Positions 16,033-25,447 of a DNA stretch of 64,000 nucleotides are shown one piece after another. Position 1 is the first letter of the stretch; each line of letters begins with the position of its first letter. Origin of the DNA: Bacillus salacetis (GTDB lineage: Bacteria > Bacillota > Bacilli > Bacillales > Bacillaceae_B); assembly GCF_003581585.1 (NCBI RefSeq), contig NZ_QXIR01000017.1, positions 41,419-105,418 of the forward strand, in the 5' to 3' direction. The translations under genes and the position numbers were made by a program. The notes below the pieces were generated by a model, which made no database searches, had not been told where the DNA came from, and saw only the letters and a list, made by a program, of their open reading frames with translations.

Positions 16033-16971
16033 TTACTCTTTAATAATTTCATTTGGAGTCGTTTTTTCGAGCGAATTATCTTTTACCCCTTCAAATGATT
16101 GTTTCAGGACTGTATTGTCGTTGACGAAGATGCTATAAGTCCCTTTTGGTATATCACCCATACTTTCAATATCGCTCACTACTTTATTAAACACTTTTTC
16201 GTCCGGATCAGTATTTTTATCTTTCATAAACAAATTTATTACTACTTCAAACTTAGTCGGATCAAATGCTTGCTCATTATAAGCAGCCCTTAATTTATCT
16301 GTGCTAACCTGAGGATTTTCCATGTATAAATCATAAACCGGTTTAATTGATTCATCATTCACCACAGTAGATGACAAGAAATAATAGGGAGTCATAAAAC
16401 CAGATCCACCTGCGTTTTGAAGAGATTCAACTGTTCTTCCAGTTACAGGCTCTTTATTTACAATTCCCTCTAAATATTCTTCCAAGCGATCAAACTCGTC
16501 TTTAAATATTCTTCTGTAAAGGCCTTCAGTTATAGCGCTCTCCACCTGTCCCTCTTGTGAAAACACACGGTCGGACTGAATTTTTTCATTGGATTGATCA
16601 ATGGGAACAATTGCAAAAGTGTAAAAGTGAAGCGGGTTGGTTGATTCTACAAACACTGTTGCACCGTCTTCATTGCCCACGATATTATGTACCTTTACAT
16701 CTGTCTTATATTTTTTCATAAAAAAATCTTTAACCGCTTTCTCTACCGTTTCATGATTCTCTTCTGCAATCTTGTCTGTTTCTTCCCCGTTTTTAAGGGT
16801 GTATCCCTCCCCTGTGTATTCCTGCACTCTTACATATTGATTCTTAACTTGTGATTCATTGTTCTCTTTTTCATCCACACCATTACCATTCGCATTATCC
16901 ATATTCATACATCCACCAAGTAATAATGAAAGTCCGATTCCATTTATGATCCACTTCTTTTTTCTGTTCAT
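16033..16971 (-). CDS. DUF1672-like lipoprotein, array member 13 (last)
   Basis: 312 residues. Lipoprotein signal MNRKKKWIINGIGLSLLLGGC (Cys21) followed by NMDNANGNGVDEK. Family marks: VQEYTGEGYTLKNGEETDKI, VHNIVGNEDGATVFVES, a YTFAIVPID-like stretch, SGFMTPYYFLS and VNDN near the C-terminus. It and member 12 share the N-terminal CMNMDNANGNGVDEK tract, so they are sister copies. A REPIN-like repeat lies just upstream of its conserved AGGAGGATCAGC leader and another beyond its 3' end. It lies downstream of the lipase-like toxin gene. Likely role, by analogy with TilA of Staphylococcus, is surface immunity to a secreted lipase toxin. Confidence 0.8.
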   Translation of the reverse strand: MNRKKKWIINGIGLSLLLGGCMNMDNANGNGVDEKENNESQVKNQYVRVQEYTGEGYTLKNGEETDKIAEENHETVEKAVKDFFMKKYKTDVKVHNIVGNEDGATVFVESTNPLHFYTFAIVPIDQSNEKIQSDRVFSQEGQVESAITEGLYRRIFKDEFDRLEEYLEGIVNKEPVTGRTVESLQNAGGSGFMTPYYFLSSTVVNDESIKPVYDLYMENPQVSTDKLRAAYNEQAFDPTKFEVVINLFMKDKNTDPDEKVFNKVVSDIESMGDIPKGTYSIFVNDNTVLKQSFEGVKDNSLEKTTPNEIIKE

Positions 16972-16993
16972 GAATGGCTGATCCTCCTAGTGT

Positions 16994-17083
16994 GGGACGG
17001 AGGGACAGGTTCCTTGTCCCTTCGGAATTGTTCCTTGATATGGGACGGTGTACCTGTCCCTCTGTCCCATGTCCCTCTGTCCC
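16994..17083. repeat. REPIN-like repeat between lipoprotein genes
   Basis: Complete unit: left arm, spacer GGAATTGTTCCTTGATAT, right arm GGGACGGTGTACC-TGTCCCTCTGTCCC, then the extension ATGTCCCTCTGTCCCA as at 12298. It occupies nearly the whole gap between array members 12 and 13 and may end transcription between them. Confidence 0.85.
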
Positions 17084-17092
17084 ACCCAATAC

Positions 17093-18040
17093 TCACCTCT
17101 TACCAATTTCATTTACAATATAATCCGGATAAGCTCTTTTTAAGGAATTACCCTTAATGCCTTCAGATGATTCTACTGAAACTTTATTGTCGTTAAGGAA
17201 GAAACTATAGGTTCCATTGGGGATGCCTTCTAAACTCTCTAAGTCTGATGATATCTTTTCGAATATTTCTTTATTAGGATCTGCGCCATTCTTTTTCATA
17301 AATAAACTTACATTAATTTTTAAATTTTCCAACTTAAAAGAGTTATAATCAAACTTTTCTTTCAGTTCACTATCTGAAATATCTGGATCATTAAGATAAA
17401 GATCATATACTGGTTTAATTTGATCATCATGATTAAAAGTAGAGACAAAGTAGTAAGGAGTCATATACCCTGATCCCTCTACATTTTGTATTGCTTCTAT
17501 CCTTTTCCCTGTCACCTTCCCTTCAGATGTTATCTTCTCAAAATATTGATCAAGTTTTTGAAACTCTTTTTTATATAAATGGGCATATAAACTTCCTCTA
17601 ATCGCGTTCTCCACTTGACCTTCAACAGACATCACTTCTGAAGTTCTGACTTTCTTCTGATTTGTATCAATTGGAACTACTGCGTAAGTATAAAAATGCA
17701 GCCGGCCTTTTGATTCTACGTAAACCGTTGCCCCATCTTCATTACCCACAATATTATGGACTTCCACATCCGTTTTATATTTTTTCAGGAAAAAATCTTT
17801 TACTGCCTTCTCAACTTCTTCACGATTCTCTTCTGCAATTTTATCGTTTTCCTTACCATTTATTAATGTGTAGCCTTCCCCTTTATAGTCCTGCACTCTT
17901 GCGTACTGAGCCTTCACTTCAGCCTGCGTATTCTTCTTCTCATCCACACCATTACCATTCGCATTATCCATATTCATACATCCACCAAGTAATAATGAAA
18001 GTCCGATTCCATTTATGATCCACTTCTTTTTTCTGTTCAT
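17093..18040 (-). CDS. DUF1672-like lipoprotein, array member 12
   Basis: 315 residues from ATG 18040 (a TTG one codon upstream is less likely). Signal with Cys21, then NMDNANGNGVDEKKNTQAE. Family motifs VQDYKGEGYTLINGKENDKI, VHNIVGNEDGATVYVES, YAVVPID and SGYMTPYYFVS are present. It directly follows the toxin gene in transcription order, 152 bp downstream, with a REPIN-like repeat between. The C-terminal half is diverged from the other members. Confidence 0.8.
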   Translation of the reverse strand: MNRKKKWIINGIGLSLLLGGCMNMDNANGNGVDEKKNTQAEVKAQYARVQDYKGEGYTLINGKENDKIAEENREEVEKAVKDFFLKKYKTDVEVHNIVGNEDGATVYVESKGRLHFYTYAVVPIDTNQKKVRTSEVMSVEGQVENAIRGSLYAHLYKKEFQKLDQYFEKITSEGKVTGKRIEAIQNVEGSGYMTPYYFVSTFNHDDQIKPVYDLYLNDPDISDSELKEKFDYNSFKLENLKINVSLFMKKNGADPNKEIFEKISSDLESLEGIPNGTYSFFLNDNKVSVESSEGIKGNSLKRAYPDYIVNEIGKR

Positions 18041-18063
18041 CAATGTCTGATCCTCCTAATTTT

Positions 18064-18146
18064 GGGACGGAGGGACAGGTTCCTTGTCCCTTCAGAATTG
18101 TTCCTTGATATGGGACAGTGTACCTGTCCCTCTGTCCCATGTCCCA
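18064..18146. repeat. REPIN-like repeat downstream of the toxin gene
   Basis: Complete short-spacer unit (GGGACGGAGGGACAGG, TTCAGAATTGTTCCTTGATAT, GGGACAGTGTACC..CTCTGTCCC) plus ATGTCCCAC. A further scrap, GGACCTGTCCC, lies at 18183-18193 against the toxin stop codon. Confidence 0.85.
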
Positions 18147-18192
18147 CTTCCAAAATCGGCAAAAAAAAGAGGAACAAGTGAAGGACCTGTCC

Positions 18193-20304
18193 CTATAACG
18201 TGACACGATCCACTTGTTGACGCAGTTGGATCATGTTGTTCTTCAGCCGTTTTGAGATTTCGCATAACGCTTCAATGGATTTTCCTTTTTGATGACTGAG
18301 CTGATAGACGATATCGTCAAAGAGCAGTTCCATTTCTTTATGGATGGCGATGGCTGAAACATTGTATAAGTGGATATTAGCGTAGCCCGTTGAATCAAAG
18401 ATGGCTGCGTTGATATAAGGCTTGAAGCTCTCCAGTAAGGCTGGGAATCCGATGGTCAATCTGGTTAATCCATCCCTGAGCCCTTCAATGGTGGCGGCGA
18501 GCTCGTCGATCGGTTCCAGTGCGGAAGATACGTATGAACGGATTTTGTCATCGAAGTCGGAAAAGATGCTGATGATTTTCCCAGGCACCGTTCCGCTTAA
18601 CGCGATGTTCATGGCGCCTTTGATCTGCGCTGAGATGATCTCCAGGGTATTCTCGATGGCAAACGCGAGTCCGGTTAATGATCCTAACAGTGGGAGAAGC
18701 AAACCGTGTGAAGCTCCTTTGAAACTTTCAAAGGATCCTTCCAGAATGACTTCTTTCATCTTCATTCCGATAAGCATATGGTCAGACGCTTCCAGAACAT
18801 ATTCGTTTTTCTTGGGCATCGCCACAGTATGTTGAACGGAAGCCCCTGATGAAATGCTGGCACTTAAGGAGGCATCCCGCTCACCAAAGTTCTCTCCCAA
18901 TTTTGCAACCTGACTTTGAAACTCTGCAATGTTACTATTCAGCTTCGCAGTATTATAGTCGATAATCTTATAGTGTTCTAGCATGTCGTTTACAAGAAGG
19001 TCCTCGAACGTCTCCCTCCCTCCACTAAAAAGCTCCGGGATTTCTTTATGAAGGATGTTCTGAAGGAAGCCGGTCAGACTGGCGATCTCCCCTTTGAACT
19101 CAAGCAGCTGACTCCGTGCCTGCCCGAAAATACTCTCGACACTGATGCTTCTGTTGAATAGGTGTTCCACCAATTCGACAGGCGGTGAATTCAATACACC
19201 ATTGAGAGACCGGCTCGCATTTTCAGCCATATTGACGAGAGAAATAAGGTGATCGATTTCTGAAGTCAACCGGTGAGAGGTTGTCGTAATGCCAATAAAT
19301 AAAGGATTACCAATCAGATTTTCAAAAGAATCTTCAAAAACCATCTGCAGGCGGTTTAGCCGTTCAGCATACCGATCGCCTTCATGCTGGGCAATCTCTT
19401 CTGAATGGGTCAAGTATTCCTGGGCTTGCGTCAGCCTTGTCAACACATCTCCTGCCAGGGCTTCAGCCAGGAGATTGAGGTTGTCACGATTGATGTCGAT
19501 CCTGTCTGAATGGCCGCTATAAAGGGGTTCGCCGGTCCAGATGCTTGTCATGATATGGGCATCGGCTTCGTCATAGATGTAACCATGACCAGGAGTCCCA
19601 GGTTGCCCGATTTCATACTTACCATCCTCAATATATCCCGTATGATTGTTTTTTAGGATGTTAAACCCTTCTCCGGTCTGGGGGATGCCGGTTGATATAT
19701 CATATCTTTTGCCCGGTATGCGTGAATCGAGATCCAGGGCAATGAGGGTGCCTGTCAGGACATCATAGTTGGTAAAGTAGTTGGTGATGTTGTCGTAGCT
19801 TTTGTCAGGGTCCATTACACCCTTTGGGAATAGGGCTGGATTCAGTGTAACGGACTTAATATCCGGGCGATTTCTTACGGCGTAGTTTGCAAGGGGGCCG
19901 CCTAGGGAGTTTCCGGTAACAGAACTGACTCCCCCTTGATCTTTAAATCTTTCATTAATTTTATTCAAATACTCCTCAGCAGCTTCCAATTGCGGCAATG
20001 TTAAATCACTTAAAAGTTGAACATCCGTAAGTAAGTCTTGCCTACCGTTCTCAGCAGCAGCGTCGGTACCTACATATGCTATCGATATTTCTTTGGTAAC
20101 TTCATTTCTGACAGTAAGTGCATCAAGTCCAGTAGGATCATTATAGTGGGTGTGTAATACTAAATATTCAGTTCCATTAACTTCAAATTTAGATTTTGAT
20201 ATTAAATGTTTGTAAGAATGTAACCCAGCAATTTCAACCAAATTTTTATCGATATTTATTTTATTTATATCGTTATTGGGTGGTTCTTTATATATTTTAT
20301 TCAT
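18193..20304 (-). CDS. Lipase-domain protein with long helical C-terminus; TslA-like type VII toxin candidate
   Basis: 703 residues from ATG 20304 (AGGTGG eight bases upstream; the GTG four codons earlier lies inside that site). Residues about 1-275 form an alpha/beta-hydrolase: AYVGTDAAAE, nucleophile elbow TGNSLGGPLANYAV with Ser133, then candidate Asp181 (NYDVLTG) and His221 (NNHTGY). Residues about 275-703 are almost wholly helical, with a hydrophobic stretch near SHGLLLPLLGSLTGLAF. There is no signal peptide. The order lipase then helical domain matches Staphylococcus aureus TslA, a type VII substrate whose LXG-like targeting domain is C-terminal. It begins 17 bp after lipoprotein member 11, in an array of thirteen such genes. 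No Tla/WXG-type partner or secretion machinery is visible. Its stop codon touches a repeat scrap, so the last residues may be altered. Confidence 0.75.
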   Translation of the reverse strand: MNKIYKEPPNNDINKINIDKNLVEIAGLHSYKHLISKSKFEVNGTEYLVLHTHYNDPTGLDALTVRNEVTKEISIAYVGTDAAAENGRQDLLTDVQLLSDLTLPQLEAAEEYLNKINERFKDQGGVSSVTGNSLGGPLANYAVRNRPDIKSVTLNPALFPKGVMDPDKSYDNITNYFTNYDVLTGTLIALDLDSRIPGKRYDISTGIPQTGEGFNILKNNHTGYIEDGKYEIGQPGTPGHGYIYDEADAHIMTSIWTGEPLYSGHSDRIDINRDNLNLLAEALAGDVLTRLTQAQEYLTHSEEIAQHEGDRYAERLNRLQMVFEDSFENLIGNPLFIGITTTSHRLTSEIDHLISLVNMAENASRSLNGVLNSPPVELVEHLFNRSISVESIFGQARSQLLEFKGEIASLTGFLQNILHKEIPELFSGGRETFEDLLVNDMLEHYKIIDYNTAKLNSNIAEFQSQVAKLGENFGERDASLSASISSGASVQHTVAMPKKNEYVLEASDHMLIGMKMKEVILEGSFESFKGASHGLLLPLLGSLTGLAFAIENTLEIISAQIKGAMNIALSGTVPGKIISIFSDFDDKIRSYVSSALEPIDELAATIEGLRDGLTRLTIGFPALLESFKPYINAAIFDSTGYANIHLYNVSAIAIHKEMELLFDDIVYQLSHQKGKSIEALCEISKRLKNNMIQLRQQVDRVTL

Positions 20305-20321
20305 ATATCTTTCCACCTATC

Positions 20322-21251
20322 TTAATTAATTTCAATATAGTCAGGAAACCCGGCTTCTAATGAATTATCTTTCAACCCATCACCCACTTTCTCATTAATT
20401 AAGTTGTCATTGAGGGTCAGGCTATAACTTCCTTTAGGAATACCTGTCATTCCTTTCAAATCATTTGAAAGTTGATTTATTAATTCTTCATTCGGTTCCG
20501 CTTCCTTTTCCTCCATAAATAGCTCAATATTAATTTTTATATTTTCAGCAGAGAACCCGTCTTCTGCAAATTGAGCTTTGAATTCACTTACTGGAGTATC
20601 TGGATTTTCAAGGTATAAATCATATACTGGCTTTATGGCTTTGTCGGATTTTGAGGTGGTTATAAAATAATAGGGAGTCATATACCCGATTCCTCCAACA
20701 TTTTCTATAGCTTCCATGGTTCTTCCCACTACCTTATGCTCGTTTACAAAAGTATCAAGGTACTGATCAAGTTCCGCGAACTCTTTCTCGAACAGTAAAT
20801 GGTAAAGCCCTCCACGGATGGCACTTTCCACTTCACCTTCAAGAGACACTACTCCATTCGCCTTCACTTTTTCTTCACTCAAATCAATCGGCACTATCGC
20901 AGTCGTATAGAAGTGAACCGGTCCTGTGGATTCAACAAACACAGTCGCACCATCCTTGTTCCCTACGATGTTGTGGACTTTGACGTCTGTTTTATATTTT
21001 TCCATAAAGAAATCTTTAACAGCTTTTTGAACTTCATCACTTTTTTCTTCTGCAATTTTATCTGCGTCTTCTCCGTTTCTGAGTACATATCCTTCACCCT
21101 TATAATCTTGCACTCTCACAAACGTGTCTTTGTAGGGTCCAGTTGCCTCTTGAGAATCCACGTTATTTTTTTCATTATCCATATTCATACATCCTCCAAG
21201 TAATAATGAAAGTCCGATTCCATATATGATCCACTTATTTTTTCTGTTCAT
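20322..21251 (-). CDS. DUF1672-like lipoprotein, array member 11, directly upstream of the toxin
   Basis: 309 residues, signal with Cys21 (LLLGGC). Family motifs VRVQDYKGEGYVLRNGEDAD, VHNIVGNKDGATVFVES, VHFYTTAIVPID, IGYMTPYYFITTS and LNDNLINEKVG are intact. Its stop is 17 bp before the toxin ATG, so the two are surely co-transcribed, making it the best candidate for the cognate immunity protein. It is almost identical to member 4 (27375-28298): the C-terminal 140 residues differ only at the EAE/DSE site. A 363-bp gap upstream suggests its own promoter. Confidence 0.85.
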   Translation of the reverse strand: MNRKNKWIIYGIGLSLLLGGCMNMDNEKNNVDSQEATGPYKDTFVRVQDYKGEGYVLRNGEDADKIAEEKSDEVQKAVKDFFMEKYKTDVKVHNIVGNKDGATVFVESTGPVHFYTTAIVPIDLSEEKVKANGVVSLEGEVESAIRGGLYHLLFEKEFAELDQYLDTFVNEHKVVGRTMEAIENVGGIGYMTPYYFITTSKSDKAIKPVYDLYLENPDTPVSEFKAQFAEDGFSAENIKINIELFMEEKEAEPNEELINQLSNDLKGMTGIPKGSYSLTLNDNLINEKVGDGLKDNSLEAGFPDYIEIN

Positions 21252-21614
21252 GAATGTCTGATCCTCCTAATTGGATGGGTTCATTTAGTGCATTACCTTT
21301 ATAGTTTATAAAAGTCTGTAAAGTATTAACAGTTAAGTTAGGAATTACTTAGATTAATTAGGAAAAACAGGAAAAAAGTAGTGGCGGCATTTCGTTTCTG
21401 CATTTCTTTTAACCTATTTATGTAATTAGAATCATTGTGAGTCTTTGGACTTATACACTTGTATAATTACCCAATTTTTTTAAAATATAGCCTATGAAAT
21501 CATGAATTTTTCTAAATATTGAGTAATTAGTCTAGCTGAGAATTTTCTAGTCTACCTGAATCACTTCCTGTTCGATTGAATGATTTTTAAAACCCTTGCT
21601 TATTAACTTCTGCC
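21252..21614 (-). promoter_or_regulatory. Long gap upstream of lipoprotein 11 and the toxin; probable promoter
   Basis: The only gap above about 160 bp inside the lipoprotein array; no gene in it. It contains the conserved AGGAGGATCAGAC leader, A/T-rich sequence with TTTATAAACTATAAAGG on the minus strand (-10-like), and a 67-bp inverted-repeat segment (21464-21530) that also occurs upstream of the first gene of the array. I infer that transcription restarts here for member 11 and the toxin. Confidence 0.5.
21464..21530. repeat. 67-bp segment with TAATTACCC / GAGTAATTA ends, copy 1
   Basis: Begins TAATTACCCAAT, contains AAAATATAGCCTAT, and ends TTGAGTAATTAG. The ends are inverted repeats of about 9 bp. 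Copy 2 at 31367-31433 has exactly the same length and the same end and middle blocks. Both lie upstream of a lipoprotein gene (213 and 128 bp from the start). Confidence 0.65.
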
Positions 21615-22526
21615 TTACTTTTTAACAATGGAATCAGGAAACGTTAATTGCAAAGAATTATCTTTAATGCCATCGTCTGCTTTTTCATTAATCAAATTAT
21701 CATTAATGATTACACTGTAATTTCCTTTAGGTATTGAATTCATTGACTTAATATCTTGTTGAAGTTTAGTAAATAGTTCTTTATCCGGTTCTTCATTTTC
21801 GTTCTCCATGTATAACTGAATGGTGAAATTATAATCTTCTGCTGCGAAGTCAGCTTTTGAGAAGAGCGATTTAAGTTCTTCGACAGGTGTGTCCGGATTA
21901 TTTAGATATGCCTCATAAACGGATTGCATTGCTTTATCATCAGGAGGGGTGGATAAATAATAGTATGGAGTCATATATCCGGCTCCCCCGACATTTTGGA
22001 GTGCTTCTTTTGTTTTTCCTGCAACTGCGTACTCAGATGCGATTTTACCTAAATATTGATCAAGCTTATGAAATTCATCTTCAAATATGAGATGGTACAA
22101 ACCTCCCTGAATCGCACTCTCAATATCTCCATCCAAAGACGTAACACGGTCTTCTAAAACGACTTTATCACTCAAATCAATCGGCACGATCGCGGTCGTA
22201 TAAAAGTGGACCGGGCCTGTCGATTCAACAAACACAGTCGCACCATCCACGTTTCCTACAATGTTATGGACTTTGGCGTCTGTTTTATATTTTTCCATAA
22301 AGAAATCTTTAACAGCTTTTTGAACTTCATCACTTTTTTCTTCTGCAATTTTGTCCGCTTCTTCTCCATTTCTGAGTACATATCCTTCACCCTGATAATC
22401 CTGCACTCTCACAAAAGTGTCTTTGTAGGGACCTGTTACCTCTTGTGAATCCTCATTATCCATACACCCGCCAAGTAATAATAAAAGCCCGATTCCATAT
22501 ATAATCCATTTAGGTTTTCTGTTCAT
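21615..22526 (-). CDS. DUF1672-like lipoprotein, array member 10
   Basis: 303 residues. Signal MNRKPKWIIYGIGLLLLLGGC, then MDNEDSQEVTGPYKDTF. The N-terminal 130 residues belong to the TGPYKDTFVRVQDY subgroup (members 3, 4, 10, 11), but the C-terminal half (KTKEALQNVGGAGYMTPYYY, then SVYEAYLNNPDTPVEELK) is distinct, which points to a mosaic. The INDNLINEKADDGIKDNS end is preserved. It is followed by the long gap before member 11. Confidence 0.8.
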   Translation of the reverse strand: MNRKPKWIIYGIGLLLLLGGCMDNEDSQEVTGPYKDTFVRVQDYQGEGYVLRNGEEADKIAEEKSDEVQKAVKDFFMEKYKTDAKVHNIVGNVDGATVFVESTGPVHFYTTAIVPIDLSDKVVLEDRVTSLDGDIESAIQGGLYHLIFEDEFHKLDQYLGKIASEYAVAGKTKEALQNVGGAGYMTPYYYLSTPPDDKAMQSVYEAYLNNPDTPVEELKSLFSKADFAAEDYNFTIQLYMENENEEPDKELFTKLQQDIKSMNSIPKGNYSVIINDNLINEKADDGIKDNSLQLTFPDSIVKK

Positions 22527-22573
22527 GAATGGCTGGTCCTCCTAATGGGTTCATTTTTCTTTCTTATTCACTT

Positions 22574-23500
22574 TTAATTCCGAACAATATAGTTTCCATG
22601 CCCTCTGCTTAACGAATTTTCTTTCTCACCAGTAAAACTGTCCTTATAAACTTTATTATCATTTAGGTACAAGCTGTACGATCCTTTTGGCAGACCTTCT
22701 ATCCTCTCTATATCATCGGCCACACGGTTAAAGACCTCTTCATCTGGAGAAGCTTCTTCATCTTTCATAAATAGCCGTATATTTATTAATAAATTTTCAG
22801 GAGAGAAGGAGCTTTCTATGTAAGCATCCTTTAGATCCTCGATGTCAGCTTCCGGATCTTTTACAAATAAATCGTATACCGGCTTAATAGATTCATCATT
22901 CATAAACGTTGAAAGAAAATAATATGGTGTCATATAGCCTGTTCCTCCAACATTTTGCAGTGACTCTTGTGTTTTTCCAACGACTTCACCTTCCGAGACC
23001 AGGTCCTCTAAGTAGCTGTCCAACTTATTAAATTCATCTTCAAAAATCAAGCGGTATAATCCGCCTTTTATTCTATCCTCAACCTGGCCTTCCTCTGAAA
23101 AGACCTTATCACCGCGAATTTTTTCGGTGTCTCTATCAATTGGCACGATCGCATAGGTATAATAATGAAGACGTCCCACTGATTCTACAAAAACGGTTGC
23201 TCCATCCTCATTTCCTACAATATTATGCACTTTGATGTCTGTTTGGTAATTTTCCTTAAAGAACCTCTTTACTGCGCTCTCTACTTCATCTTTATGAGAT
23301 TCTGCCATTTCATCCATTTTCTCTCCATTGGGTAAGGAATAACCCTCACCCTTATAATCCTGTACACTCACTAATTGCTTTTCCATTTCTTTTGAGGTTT
23401 CCTTTTGGCCATTATCGTTCGCTTTATCCATATCCATACATCCGCCAAGTAATAAGGAAATGCCGATTCCATATATGATCCACTTATTTTTTCCGTTCAT
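22574..23500 (-). CDS. DUF1672-like lipoprotein, array member 9
   Basis: 308 residues. Signal MNGKNKWIIYGIGISLLLGGC, then MDMDKANDNGQKETSKEMEK. Motifs VQDYKGEGYSLPNGEKMDEM, VHNIVGNEDGATVFVES, YTYAIVPIDRD, TGYMTPYYFLSTF and LNDNKVYKDSF are present. It falls with members 2, 12 and 13 in the subgroup carrying GEVVG(K/R)T and acidic middle sections. It starts 29 bp after member 8. Confidence 0.8.
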   Translation of the reverse strand: MNGKNKWIIYGIGISLLLGGCMDMDKANDNGQKETSKEMEKQLVSVQDYKGEGYSLPNGEKMDEMAESHKDEVESAVKRFFKENYQTDIKVHNIVGNEDGATVFVESVGRLHYYTYAIVPIDRDTEKIRGDKVFSEEGQVEDRIKGGLYRLIFEDEFNKLDSYLEDLVSEGEVVGKTQESLQNVGGTGYMTPYYFLSTFMNDESIKPVYDLFVKDPEADIEDLKDAYIESSFSPENLLINIRLFMKDEEASPDEEVFNRVADDIERIEGLPKGSYSLYLNDNKVYKDSFTGEKENSLSRGHGNYIVRN

Positions 23501-23529
23501 GACTGTCTGCCCTCCTTACTCAACTCTTT

Positions 23530-24441
23530 CTAATCTTTCATAATGTAATTGGGGTCCGCCCTTTCAACAGTAGTATCTTTATCCCCGCTGCCCGAAACTT
23601 CATCAATCAAATTGTCATGCAGAAGAAGATTATACGCTCCATAAGGCAGTCCTTCCGCTTCTTCAATAACTTTTGCGATTTCATCCAGCTCTTCTTTGGT
23701 TGGATTTGAATCTTCTTTGTTTTTAAAAAGCTGAATCGTAATATTGATTGACTCAGGGCTTAATTTCTCTACATTTAAATCTTGTAACTCTTCCTTTGTA
23801 AGGTCAGGATTTTCTAAATAAAGTTCAACGATTTGCTCTGATAATTCCATATCGAAAAATGAAACAAAATAGTATTCATTCCCAAATCCGAATGATTTAG
23901 TGTTATGAATGGCCTGCGTCGTTTCGCCAGTATAGTGATAATCTCTTGTGATTTCTTTTAATACCTCATCCAACTCGTTAAATTCTTCTTCATACATCAA
24001 CCCATAAACTCCAGAAGTGATGGCATTTTCAACCTCTCCTTCTAATGAATAAACCTGGTCAGCCATGATTTTTTTCTCTTTGGCGTCTAAAGGTACTACC
24101 GCATATGTATGGAAATGAGGCTTGCCAATCGATTCAACAAACACACTAGCTCCATCAACATTACCGACAATATTATGAATCTCAACTTCCGTTTTATATT
24201 GCTGCAAGAAAAAATCTTTCACAGCTTGTTCCACTTCATCACGGTTTGCTTCTGCAATCTTGTCATTTTCCTGCCCGTTTTTCAGAGAAAATCCTTCTCC
24301 ATTATATTCCTGTACACTTACTAGACGATCGCTATGATCCTGCATCTCATCCACTCCATTACCACTCGCATTATCCATACATCCTGCAAGTAATAATGAA
24401 AGGCCGATTCCATATATAATCCATTTGTTTTTTCTGTTCAT
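23530..24441 (-). CDS. DUF1672-like lipoprotein, array member 8 (variant lacking MTPYY)
   Basis: 303 residues. Signal ends LLLAGC, then MDNASGNGVDEMQDHSD. N-terminal motif VQEYNGEGFSLKNGQENDKI and GNVDGASVFVESIGKPHFHT, where other members have VHFY. The central MTPYY motif is replaced by FGNEYYFVS, and the end reads LLHDNLIDEVSGSGDKD instead of NDN. With member 6 it forms a clearly separate branch, so these two may answer to a different toxin. Confidence 0.8.
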   Translation of the reverse strand: MNRKNKWIIYGIGLSLLLAGCMDNASGNGVDEMQDHSDRLVSVQEYNGEGFSLKNGQENDKIAEANRDEVEQAVKDFFLQQYKTEVEIHNIVGNVDGASVFVESIGKPHFHTYAVVPLDAKEKKIMADQVYSLEGEVENAITSGVYGLMYEEEFNELDEVLKEITRDYHYTGETTQAIHNTKSFGFGNEYYFVSFFDMELSEQIVELYLENPDLTKEELQDLNVEKLSPESINITIQLFKNKEDSNPTKEELDEIAKVIEEAEGLPYGAYNLLLHDNLIDEVSGSGDKDTTVERADPNYIMKD

Positions 24442-24524
24442 GAATGTCTGATCCTCCTCATTGGACAGGGTTACTGATAAGCTGTTAGTGAGTCTGGCTG
24501 CTGTGTTTTAGTCACACTAACTAT

Positions 24525-25424
24525 TTATTCGTTACGAATCATTTCCTGTTCAATGGAATTATCTTTAAACCCTTCAAATGATTCCTTATGAACCCCGTTA
24601 TCATTTATGGCCACTCTATATGTCCCTTTAGGGAGAGCGCTCATTTCTTTTATCTCTTTTACTACACGCTTCATGATCTCTTCACTTGGACCCACATTCT
24701 CTTCTTCCATAAAGAGCATAATATTAATTCTTAAACTATCAGGATCGAACGAATCCCCGTCATACGCTTTTTTTAGTATGGTTCCCGCTGTTTCATGGTC
24801 TTCCATGTAGAGATTATAAACAGGCTTTATGGCATCATCGCTTTTCAGGGAAGACATAGAGTAATAGGGCGTCATGCTACCCGATCCACCAACATTTTGA
24901 AGGGACTCAACGGTTCTTCCTACAACGTCTTCTTCCGAAACGACCTTCTCAAGATACGCATCCAGATTCTTAAATTCTTCCTCAAATATTAATCTGTATA
25001 ACCCTTCACGAATCCCCCGCTCAACTTCGCCTTCTTGTGTCCTCACTTCTTTCGTCATGATTTCTTCCATTCCTTGATTTATTGGAACAATGGCATAAGA
25101 ATAAAAATGCACAGGTCCTGTCGATTCCACAAACACCGTCACTCCATCGACATTCCCCACCAGATTATGTACTTTCACCTCAGCCTTATATTCCTTTAAG
25201 AAGAAACCCTTTACCGCATTTTCCACTTCATCCCTTTTAGCCTCGGCAATCTGATCGTTCTCGTCACCATTATTCAAAAAGTACCCTTCCCCTTTATAAT
25301 CCTGAACTCTTGCATACTGATGCTTCACTTCAGCCTGCTTCTTATCCACACCATTATCCATACACCCGCCAAGTAATAATGAAAGTCCGATTCCAAATAT
25401 AATCCATTTGTTTTTTCTGTTCAT
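24525..25424 (-). CDS. DUF1672-like lipoprotein, array member 7
   Basis: 299 residues, one of the shortest. Signal LLLGGC, then MDNGVDKKQAEVKHQ. Subgroup marks YFLNNGDENDQIAE, VHNLVGNVDGVTVFVES and YAIVPINQG are shared with members 1 and 3; they have HNLVGN and GVTV in place of HNIVGN and GATV. Center GSGSMTPYYSMSS and end INDNGVHKESFEGFKDNS. It starts 83 bp upstream of member 8. Confidence 0.8.
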   Translation of the reverse strand: MNRKNKWIIFGIGLSLLLGGCMDNGVDKKQAEVKHQYARVQDYKGEGYFLNNGDENDQIAEAKRDEVENAVKGFFLKEYKAEVKVHNLVGNVDGVTVFVESTGPVHFYSYAIVPINQGMEEIMTKEVRTQEGEVERGIREGLYRLIFEEEFKNLDAYLEKVVSEEDVVGRTVESLQNVGGSGSMTPYYSMSSLKSDDAIKPVYNLYMEDHETAGTILKKAYDGDSFDPDSLRINIMLFMEEENVGPSEEIMKRVVKEIKEMSALPKGTYRVAINDNGVHKESFEGFKDNSIEQEMIRNE

Positions 25425-25447
25425 GAATGTCTGATCTCCTTCTCTAA

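Noticed and set aside
1581..18146. Regularly recurring GGGACGGAGGGACAGG blocks as a possible CRISPR array
   Set aside because: Units are kilobases apart or lie between genes, the arms face each other, and there are no unique equal-length spacers or cas genes.
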